33,511 bases of DNA from Actinomortierella ambigua (Eukaryota > Mortierellomycota > Mortierellomycetes > Mortierellales > Mortierellaceae): positions 1-33,511 of the forward strand of contig JAAAJB010000389.1 in the NCBI GenBank assembly GCA_016098155.1, given 5' to 3'. The number at the start of each line of letters is the position of its first letter. The stretch's first letter is position 1. The notes below the pieces were generated by a model. That model ran no database searches and had not been told where the DNA came from. It saw only the letters and a list, made by a program, of their open reading frames with translations. Made by a program: the position numbers and the translations under genes. Of the stretch, positions 22,401 to 29,842 are shown piece after piece.

Positions 22401-23577
22401 GGCCGTGGAGGATCTGGAGAGGCAAATCGAGGAAGAGCGGGAGCAGCATGCGCAGCAAATGGCAGAGCAGCTCGAGGCGCTCGAGCAAGTCAAAGACCAG
22501 CTGGCACAGCGGAACCGCGAGATGGTGGCGCTGCAGGCGCAAGTGCAAGAACTGACCGAGGCGGTGGAGGAGCAGCAAAGTGAGATGACGGTGACGTCGA
22601 TGCTGAAGCATGGCGCGAACAACAGCAACAGCAACAACAACAGCAACATCAACAACAAGTACAGGGTGAAGCATGTGCAGGTCTATGGATCGTCGGTCCC
22701 GGGCAGCCAGCATGTCCGGAAGCACCAGCAAGCCATCTCGGATGCGTTGGATTCGTTGGAGATTGAGTATGAGTTTGTCGATGTTGCGTCGAACGAGGAG
22801 GCGCGGTCGTACATGCGACGAAAGAGTGGTAGTGGCCAGCAGCAGGTGACGGAGCTGCCGTTGGTGTTTAGTGGGGGCGAGTACCGGGGCACGTATGAGG
22901 ACTTTGACTGGGCCGTCGAGACGAACCAGATGCCCCAGTTCCTGGGCTTTGATCGCGTCCGAGGCTTCCGACGCAGGAGTGTGCAGAGCAACGCCAGTAG
23001 CCAGGGTGGCCATCATATCGGCAGTAACAGCAATAGCAGCAACAACAACAACAAAAAGATGTCGAGGAACTCGACTTCTTCGACCACCTCGGTGGCTTCA
23101 CAGTCAAATGCGGACGAACCCTTGAGCCCTGCACAGTCGTCGCTGGCGGGTGAGGATGCCGAAGGGTCGCAGGACGAGCATGGTGGTGATGGATCAAAGT
23201 CGCACGGTACAAAGTTTAGACAGTATGGTGGCAACAATACCAACAACAACCAGCAGCACCACCACCATGGTAGTATTGTTGGTGGTGTCAGTGTCGGTGT
23301 TGGTGGCAAAGGACACCAGTCTTTGTCGACGCCGACACGGCCACTGTCGCCTGCACCCAGCATTGCGTCGTCTACGACCTCGAGTCCGATGTATGTGAAG
23401 AAGACGGGGTATGTGCAGGCAGTGAGCCAAGCGTGGGATGGTGCGCTGAGCCATGATGTCACTCGTGTGCAGCACGACCTCGGTATTGTGATGGCAGACG
23501 ACGATGAGCTTGAGGAGCTATTTGAGCAAGGCGCCGTGACGGAGGCCGACCTGGAGGCGATGCTTGCATCTGTTTAA
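19471..23577 (+). CDS. Ser/Thr-rich, coiled-coil protein with SH3BGR thioredoxin-fold domain (three exons)
   Basis: Exons 19471-20829, 21370-21699 and 21844-23577 give 1140 aa; both introns (540 and 144 nt) are phase 0. Residues 1-435 are Ser/Thr/Ala/Pro-rich, basic and disordered. Residues about 437-790 form a long coiled coil, starting KVKLLSTQLSGLQEK and continuing HDQTLRLLQEQEERLK across the first junction, with many Gln/Glu/Leu heptads. A short Asn/Ser linker precedes an SH3BGR-type domain at about 836-932 (KHVQVYGSSVPG, IEYEFVDVASNEEARSYM, ELPLVFSGGEYRGTYEDFDW, MPQFLGF). That family has a glutaredoxin-like fold without the catalytic CxxC, and none is seen here. The rest is Asn/Ser/His-rich and ends in an acidic helix (DDDELEELFEQG). 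The basic low-complexity plus coiled-coil layout recalls cytoskeletal adaptors. The function is unknown. Confidence 0.85.
20830..21369 (+). other. Intron 1 of the SH3BGR-domain gene (540 nt)
   Basis: The donor GTAAAA follows CAGGAAAAG, and the acceptor CGAGTAG precedes CATGATCAAACACTT. It lies inside the start of the coiled coil, and phase 0 preserves the heptad-rich frame. It contains CT and T runs only. Confidence 0.8.
21700..21843 (+). other. Intron 2 of the SH3BGR-domain gene (144 nt)
   Basis: The donor GTAAAA follows GCCTTGAAG, and the acceptor CGTTTTTTTAG precedes GATCTGGAGAAG. Phase is 0 and the coiled-coil frame is retained. Confidence 0.85.
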
Positions 23578-24286
23578 AATAGACCATATTTCTTGTCCAT
23601 AAATGGTCGAAAAAGCACAGCCGAAGAAGTGAGATTGAAAAAAAAAAAAAAAAAAAAAAACATTGGGGGGCGGTGCAGCCAACAGAAAGATAAACACACA
23701 CATCACAAGAGTCGAATATCAGGCCTGTCCGTCTACTCTCTTTGTCCGTCTCTTGTTATTTGAGGTAGAGGGAGAGAGAAGAGTCGAGGGGGAACGTGAG
23801 GTGGGCCAAGTGAGAGAGATGGGAGGGGCTGAGTCAGCATATGGGAAGGTGATGAGAGAGGGTTCTCCAAGCCTGTGGATGGGACACAGGGAGGGTGACA
23901 AAGGACTCTTTTAGTTCTTACTCATGGCTCTTTGGAGCGGAAAGTGTGCACAAGGTTGCGTGAGGGGAAAAGTAATGGGCTGGATATGGGTGGTGGTGGT
24001 GGTGGTGGGGAGGGATAGAGGTGGGGCGTGTGCGTGTGCGGGCACCAATTTTTTTTTTTTTGGTGTCGTCTTTTTGCCCTGCATCTCTCTCTTCTCTTTC
24101 TTCTTCTTCACTGCTCACCATTCTCATCTTTCCCCTTTTTTTGTTTATTCATCCTCTTTTCCCGCTTCGCTCTTTTTTCCCCTCCCCCGTTCATTCTCGG
24201 TCTCTCTATTCTCGTGTTGCCCGAGAATCTCTCATCTCTTATTTCTTCATCCATCTCCCTCCCACCCTCCCTCTTGACGGCGCGCC
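23578..24286. other. Intergenic region and promoter of the Hsp70-like gene
   Basis: A run of 23 A (23638-23660) lies about 60 bp after the preceding stop codon. A GGT repeat (about 23988-24006) and a T-run near 24050 follow. The last 230 bp are a C/T-rich leader running up to the GCGCGCCATGG start context. No heat-shock element array was recognised, and no gene is seen. Confidence 0.6.
23638..23660 (+). repeat. A23 homopolymer in a 3' flank
   Basis: An uninterrupted run of 23 A on the sense strand, 61 bp after the stop of the SH3BGR-domain gene. Comparable sense A-runs follow the eIF4G stop (16 A) and the Hsp70-like stop (17 A). Confidence 0.95.
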
Positions 24287-27200
24287 ATGGCTGACCAGAG
24301 TCCCGTCCCACCCCACATCTTGCAGCAGCGTCAGCAGTACGCTCTTGCCATGCAAAAACAGAATGAGCAGCAGTATGCTCGTCCCCCAGGCAGCGGTGGT
24401 TCCGTTGGATACGCTGCCAACCAGTATGGCCAACAGCAGCAGCAGCAGCAGACACCACAACAACAGCAGCAATACCAGCAATACTACCAGCAGCAGCAGT
24501 TGCAGCAACAGGCGCAACAACAGCCAGGGCAGCAGGGCGGTTATGCTGGCTATGGCCAACAACAGCAGGGTCAGCAGGGCCAGCAGGACCCCTATGCCAA
24601 CTACAACACCAACAACAACAACAACGGCTATGATCAACAGCAGGCGTATTACCTCCAGCAACAGGCGTACGGCGGCTACGGTCAACAACAGCAACCACAA
24701 CCACAACAGGAACAACAACAACAGCAACAGTACCAACAGCAGCAGCAGCAGCCCCCTGTCTCGGGCGGTCCTGTTCCTGCCACGGTGTCGATTCAACCTC
24801 TGGCCTACAGCCGCCCTGCCAATGGCGCCCAACAGCAGCAGCAGCTTCCCGGCGGCCATATCGCCCATGGTCAATACCAACAGGGTCAGGCTCCCGTGGC
24901 TTCCAGCGGCCCTCCTCCTCCACCACCAGCCTCGGCTGCTGGTAGCGAGTACCCAGTCTTGGTGGCGATTGATTTCGGTAAGCTTTCCAACGTACTCTCC
25001 CAGCTCCCCCTCCGCCACCTACCTACGTGCTGCTTTTTTAGCGCATGTCCCTGTTCTTTTTTTGGAGTGTTTTATGGGATAGTTTTTATTGTTGTTGTTG
25101 TTTTTTAAATGATGTCAAGGGTCGTTCTTTCGCCGTCGTAAGCATGGCAGGGCTGTGTGTTTAGCCCCGGGGAATGAATAGGATGAGGAGGAAGAAGAGG
25201 AAAGAAGGTACATGGGTGAACAAGGAGAGAGAGAGAAGATGATGATGTAGACAGGACAGGCAGATACAGCAGAATGTACGCTTTGGGCTTTCCTACCGAA
25301 TGGAGGATAGGAAAAAGGGCGATGGTTTATCCACTACCCATCTTTCCACCTACATGCCCCAACACCTCCTGGAAAAGAGAGACTGGCGTGCAGAGAGACA
25401 GACAGGACAGGACAGGACAGGCGCCGCCGCAAGGACGACACGACAGGACAGGAACTTTTTGAACAGGGATAAATTTCATTGACCAAACAGGCTTCAGGCA
25501 CCACTACCAACTCAGTGTATTGGATGGGGAGGGGGCAGTATGAGAATGAGACAAAACGGTTACTCCTCCTCTCCCATCCGCTCGCTCCGATAACACGCAT
25601 GTCGATCATTACCACCAGGAAGCTAGTGAGAGCGAGAGCGAGAGAGAGCGAGAAAGAGAGAGATGGGAGGGAGGGGACCTTCATCTGGGGGGTACACACG
25701 ACCCAGGAAGAGCAGTGCTTTCTTCCCTCTGAGCTCAGGCGCATATTACATAGCTCAGCCCGGTCTCATGGCATGGAGGAGAGGAGCATCCACCAAAGAG
25801 AGAGAGAGAGCACAACAACAACCACAACCATCAACAACAACAACAACAAAGGATGAGTGAGGGCCTATCTGAGAGATTCGAGAGAATCAATATATTGGGC
25901 CAGATGGATGTATATGAGTGTACATGTGTGTGTGCTGTGTGTGCTGTGTGAGAGAGGCGATGGGGGGGATGTCTCCTCTTCCTCCCTCCTGCTCTCGTTG
26001 TACACATTTTTCCTGCACAAACCCAGATACTGGCTCAGCGGCGAGTGGGGCAAGAGATCCCCTCACAATCCACCTACAACTTGATGCCCCTCATCATCCC
26101 GAGGGGCAAGGTACCCCGCATCGCTCGTCCCCAGCAAGAGAGAGTGGAAGGAGTGCGAGGGTATTCAAGTTGGGGGGGGGCTTTAGGGGGGAGATGAACA
26201 TGACCTTGATAAATATATCTCGCAACAGCCATTGGCCCTGCATCTGTCCCAGAAAAAGGCAGTCAGCCAGTCAGCCCAAGTCTAAGTCCCCAACACTCAC
26301 ATTTGCCTCCCCTCTTCCTTACTCCCCCTCGCCTCTTCTAGGCACGACATTCTCGGGTGTTGCCTATGCGTTCAAGAGCAACGGCGAAGTCAACGAGATG
26401 ACGTCATGGCCTCAGCAAGCCAACTTGTACGGCAAGGTGCCGACGGTCAGCACGTATCATCGGGAGAACGACCAGATGCATTCGTGGGGCTACGCTGCAA
26501 AGTCGGCGATGCTGACGCCCAACGGCCGCAACCTGGATCTGTTGCAAAAGTTCAAGTTGTTCCTGGATCAGGACCTGGCACCGTACCTACCACCTTTGCC
26601 CCGCACCATCACGCCACCCCAGGCGATCAGCGAGTACTTGCGAGCGTTGCACGGGCATGCGATCACGGAGATCATGAAGAACGCCGGAGGCGCGCTGTCG
26701 AACACGGGCCAGATCCAGTACTGTCTGACGGTGCCAGCGATGTGGACGGATAACGCCAAGGGGGTGATGCGCCAGACGGCGATCGATGCCGGGCTGATCA
26801 CGGCGCAGGACCCGCCGCACCGGTTGCTGCTGGTCTCTGAGCCCGAGGCGGCGGCGATGTACTGTGAGCGCAAGTGTGAGCAGTTCAACCTGCGTCACGG
26901 GGATCGGTTCATGATTTGCGATGCTGGAGGAGGCACGGTGGATTTGATTGTGTTTGAGGTCGACTTTAGCTCGGGCGCGCGTATCCTCAAGGAGGTGACG
27001 CGTGGGTCCGGAGCGTCATGTGGATCGGGTTTCCTGGACGAAAACTTTAACCATCTGGTGCGTCACAAGCTCGGACGGTACGATATCCCGGCCAAGGCAT
27101 GGGCGCAGATCATTGAGGAGTTTGTGTTTATGCACAAGCCGCAGTTTGATGGCGACGACGACAGCTTTATTCCGATGCCGTCGCAGGTGGCCGGCATTGT

Positions 27201-27942
27201 CGACATGGACATGCGTCTGGAGGATGGGCATCTGTGCATCCCCGCGCACGAGATGCGCGAGCTGGTCTTTGACCCTGTGGTGAACCAGGTGTTGGGCCTG
27301 ATTGATGGACAGCTGTACCAGGCGCAGCAGTGTGCGGCGATCTTCCTTGTGGGAGGCTTTGGGTCGTCGCCTTATCTGCACAAGCGTGTGCAGCAAGAGT
27401 TTGAGAACCGCGTGCCGTTGATCCGATACCCTCCTCGCCCCGATCTGGCGGTGGTCCGAGGCGCGGTCTACCACGGTCTGTCGTTCAAGCCGATCCAGTC
27501 GCGTGTGGCGCGTCGCTGGTATGGTGTGGACACGACGCGTCCTTACAAGGAGGGGGACCCTGTTGAGAAGCGATACATGCAGGACGGCAAGTACCGTGTG
27601 CGGGATGGGTTCTCGGTGTTTGTGAAGCCCGGGCAGTCGATTGCTGTGGACGAGTGCATCAGCAAGAAGTATGTGACGCACAAGTACCCGGAGCCACTGT
27701 CGTCGCCGCTGTATGTGTACAATGGCGAGAACCAGCCCGAGTTTGTGGATTCGCCGGGCGTGCAAAAGCTGTGTGATTTCACGATTCCGTTGCCGCATAT
27801 CCCCGGAGCGGCGCCGGGCACACCGGTCATCTTTACGCTGCGCATGTACTTTGGACGGACAGAGCTGCGTGCCGAGGCCGAGTTCCAGTCGGGCGAGATC
27901 ATTTCGACGTTGTGCCAGTTTGAGCCTGTGCGAAAGCAGTAG
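24287..27942 (+). CDS. Prion-like-domain / HSPA12-like Hsp70 fusion (two exons)
   Basis: Exons 24287-24977 and 26342-27942 give 763 aa. Residues 1-215 are dominated by Gln, Tyr, Gly and Asn with repeated GYGQQ/YQQ/QQYQ patterns, like yeast Sup35 or FUS-type prion-like regions. A proline run and the Hsp70 nucleotide-binding domain follow: phosphate-1 motif VAIDFGTTFSGVAYAF (from residue 226), SEPEAAAMYC, phosphate-2 motif ICDAGGGTVDLIVFEV (from about 422) and adenosine motif FLVGGFGSSPYLHKRV (around 565-580). The short C-terminal part and sequence pattern fit the divergent HSPA12 group rather than canonical Hsp70, and no EEVD tail is present. The phase-1 intron splits the Gly codon of IDFG. 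The strong start context GCGCGCCATGG supports the chosen ATG. ATPase activity is likely from the retained motifs; clients are unknown. Confidence 0.9.
24978..26341 (+). other. 1364-nt intron splitting the Hsp70 phosphate-1 motif
   Basis: The donor GTAAGC is at 24978 and the acceptor CTCTTCTAG ends at 26341. Joining rebuilds IDFG-TTFSG, which proves the splice. The intron is almost as long as exon 2 and contains GACAG repeats, GA tracts, a CAA-rich stretch (25812-25850) and TG/TGTGC repeats (25918-25950). I found no credible exon or gene inside it. An open frame runs into exon 2 from 25918, but its upstream part is low-complexity. Confidence 0.9.
25397..25453. repeat. (GACAG)n pentanucleotide repeat
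   Basis: Several GACAG units at 25397-25421 and again at 25442-25453, with a further copy near 25250-25263, all within the Hsp70 gene intron. The intervening GGCGCCGCCGC breaks the array. Confidence 0.85.
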
Positions 27943-27986
27943 TTTTTTTTGGTGGTAGTAGTAGAGAACATATTAAAAAAACAAGC

Positions 27987-28003
27987 AAAAAAAAAAAAAA
28001 AAA
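27987..28003 (+). repeat. A17 homopolymer after the Hsp70-like gene
   Basis: A sense-strand run of 17 A, 45 bp after the stop codon. It probably lies in the 3' UTR or at the cleavage region. Confidence 0.9.
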
Positions 28004-28008
28004 GCAAG

Positions 28009-28734
28009 TCAAAAGAGAGCAGTGAGTGACAACAGAACAGGGGAAGGAAAAGAAAATGGAGAGTAATAGCTTACTGGGAAAGCATGATACACTTCATATA
28101 TGTTGACGTATCGATGGTAGCCATTTTGTGGGGATGTGCGGCCGCATTCGATGATGTAGCCCCCGGCGCCACTATCTGCGTGGTTCCGGACACGCACAAG
28201 GAAATTACTAATTTGCTAGTCTGCTACGTTGCTCTTCCTTGAGAACAGCCACATCCTCGTCTCGATCAACGGCCCTGCGCTTGGACGACCAGAGCAAATT
28301 GCCTTTGTCGTCAGTGGGTTGAAGATACCGGAGGTGACCGCAGAGGATTCTTGCCATGTTTTGGCCTGCCATTTGGTCCCGGTGAAAGTATTTCTTGCAC
28401 GTGTTTGCAGAACAGCTGCCGGAGGTTGCTCCAACTGGGCGACAAAAGTTGTGGCAGGTGGGGCATTTTTTTTTTTTACTGGTGTAATATTTCGTTTACA
28501 CTGACGACAAGGGTAGTTGAGAGACCGAGCCTACAAACAAGAGAAAGAGGTGGTTAGCCAAAGCTGTTACAGCAAAACCAATTTGGATGAGATAAAAAAA
28601 AAAAGGATGCGTGTCTTTACCTTCTGAACAAAGTACGGTTGGGAAGGAAGTATGAAGCGAGGACAGTCTGTTGTTGGGGCGAAAATTGGCCAAAGCCAAT
28701 ACCAATGAGGACCTTGTCCTCCTCCTTCCTTCAT
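28009..28734 (-). pseudogene. Broken cysteine-rich (zinc-finger-like) gene
   Basis: Not recognised. From an ATG at 28734 a 38-codon exon ends at 28621 with donor GTAAAG. A 90-nt intron ends in TTTGTAG, and the frame continues in phase 0 from 28530 with CRQCKRNITPV. At an A12 run (28466-28477) the frame must shift by one to continue as CPTCHNFCRPV, then SCSANTCKKYFHRDQ and CGHLRYLQPTDDKG. That frame stops at 28210-28208, and the original frame resumes just after with RVRNHADSGAGGYIIECG and YHRYVNIYEVYHAF, where a GTAAGC donor (28074) may end an exon. The Cys/His spacing suggests metal binding. Two compensating single-base shifts mean either decay or sequencing error at homopolymers. The true 5' end may lie upstream, where the retrotransposon now sits. 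Confidence 0.55.
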
Positions 28735-28889
28735 TGTTCGAGTCAAGGGTAACACAATTTTCAGCTGAAGGGTAAGGAGTTGCAACCAAAAGAAAGTGGA
28801 AATAAGTTTAGGGTAAAAAAATGGATAAAAAATATATTGTGTGGAACGCTTGTTCGTCCTTCTCTCTATCGAGTATATGAGGTCTAGGG

Positions 28890-28897
28890 TTTATATA
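28890..28897 (-). promoter_or_regulatory. TATA box, probable LTR promoter
   Basis: TATATAAA on the minus strand, followed by CCCTAGACC. It is four bases past the stop of the 224-codon ORF and points away from pol, as expected for the U3/R promoter of the 3' LTR. It could also drive transcription into the adjacent broken gene. Confidence 0.55.
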
Positions 28898-28900
28898 GAA

Positions 28901-29575
28901 CTACGTTGGGTATTGCAGGCCTCGATCAGCTTGTTGTGGCTCTGGACGGCGTCGCGAAGTGTAGGCCAGAACCCCATTCTGGATTCGTTCGAGCCTGGCG
29001 GAGTAGGCCTTCGTGCCGTTCGCTGTAGAACTGAATGAGTTTCTTCCGTCGCTGTACGTGCTGGTCAGGGGCATGACGCGGTCGTGCCAGTGCATGAGCC
29101 AGATCTCGAGGCGCCTCACCTCGCCGATTAGGTCGTTGACAACCCGGTGGTATTCCTCTGCCGAGCTGGCTGCGGCGGCTTCCTCGGGCGATGCGCGGGG
29201 AGGTGTCGTAGTGTTGACGAAGCAGTAGTGGGCTCCCCTTCTATAGAATGGGGGCGCGGGTAACCCTTCCGGAACGCTAACGCCTTCCGCGTAGGCAAAC
29301 CGGACTGGGTTCGCTGCGCGAGTGGTGGCGGGGGGGCTGCTGGGGACCGCTGTGTCGGCGGCCGCAGTCGTCGCGGTGTGGGTCGGTGCCAGAGGAGGGG
29401 TAGTAGTGGGTGCGGAAGGAGTGTTCGAGTCGCTAGGGTCACCAGCAACCACGGTCGCTTCAGTGTGGACTGGGACAACAGCAGGGTTAGTGTTGGATGC
29501 CGTGGAGGGGACGAGGTTATCGTTGGGAGAGGGAGACATGAGGCGGCGGGAAGAGCGGCGGTTATGTTGGGTCAT
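28901..29575 (-). CDS. ORF downstream of pol in the retrotransposon, function unknown
   Basis: A 224-aa frame on the same strand as pol, beginning MTQHNRRSSRRLMSP. Residues 1-85 are Pro/Thr/Ala-rich and disordered. The middle and C-terminal part look structured: GLPAPPFYRRGAHYCFVNTT, then EEYHRVVNDLIGEVRRLEIW and LMHWHDRVMPLTSTYSDG. There is no signal peptide, transmembrane segment or CCHC knuckle, so neither an Env nor a nucleocapsid is supported. The position between pol and the TATA box would place it in U3 of the 3' LTR, or just upstream of a shorter LTR. It could be a displaced gag start, an accessory protein or a chance ORF. The clean amino-acid composition of the second half favours a real protein. 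Confidence 0.5.
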   Translation of the reverse strand: MTQHNRRSSRRLMSPSPNDNLVPSTASNTNPAVVPVHTEATVVAGDPSDSNTPSAPTTTPPLAPTHTATTAAADTAVPSSPPATTRAANPVRFAYAEGVSVPEGLPAPPFYRRGAHYCFVNTTTPPRASPEEAAAASSAEEYHRVVNDLIGEVRRLEIWLMHWHDRVMPLTSTYSDGRNSFSSTANGTKAYSARLERIQNGVLAYTSRRRPEPQQADRGLQYPT

Positions 29576-29811
29576 AGTAGGGGAAGGGTGAGTGGGTTGG
29601 AATGGAGAGGAGAGGAAGGAAATTGAGGGAATGGGGAGAAGATGGGCTTGTGAATGGGGGTGGCGGTAAAGGCCGGGCGAATGGGCTGGTGACGCGGTTC
29701 ATTGTCATTGGATGGGGAAATGGCGTGATGGGGAAGGAGTGGTGATGTAATGGGAGAGGTGGGATGCGAGGTTAAGGAGGTTTGTTATGGTGGGGATCAG
29801 CAGTCACGGTA

Positions 29812-29837
29812 ATTTCCTTTGTCCGTTTCTCCTTTGT
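29812..29837 (-). other. Candidate polypurine tract
   Basis: Minus strand ACAAAGGAGAAACGGACAAA followed by GGAAAT, almost wholly purine, lies 5 bp downstream of the pol stop and just before TGACTG. This is the expected place for the plus-strand primer next to the 3' LTR. Confidence 0.4.
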
Positions 29838-29842
29838 CGCGG

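Larger units (their letters stand above)
28838..29806 (-). repeat. Putative 3' LTR
   Basis: On the minus strand, TGACTGCTGATC follows the polypurine tract, and a possible end CGTTCCACACA lies at 28838. Between them are a long ORF, a TATA box and a short segment that could be R-U5. The limits are tentative because no second LTR is in the window. The segment after the TATA box would be only about 50 bp, so the real end may lie nearer 28740-28830. Confidence 0.4.

Noticed and set aside
22128..22583. Gly/Arg/Ala-rich 151-codon ORF within the coiled-coil exon
   Set aside because: Off-frame reading of GC-rich coiled-coil codons.
24021..25082. 353-codon plus-strand ORF overlapping the Hsp70-like exon 1
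   Set aside because: Poly-Ser/Asn reading of the CAG/CAA repeats in another frame. The Q frame ends in the Hsp70 motif after splicing and is the real one.
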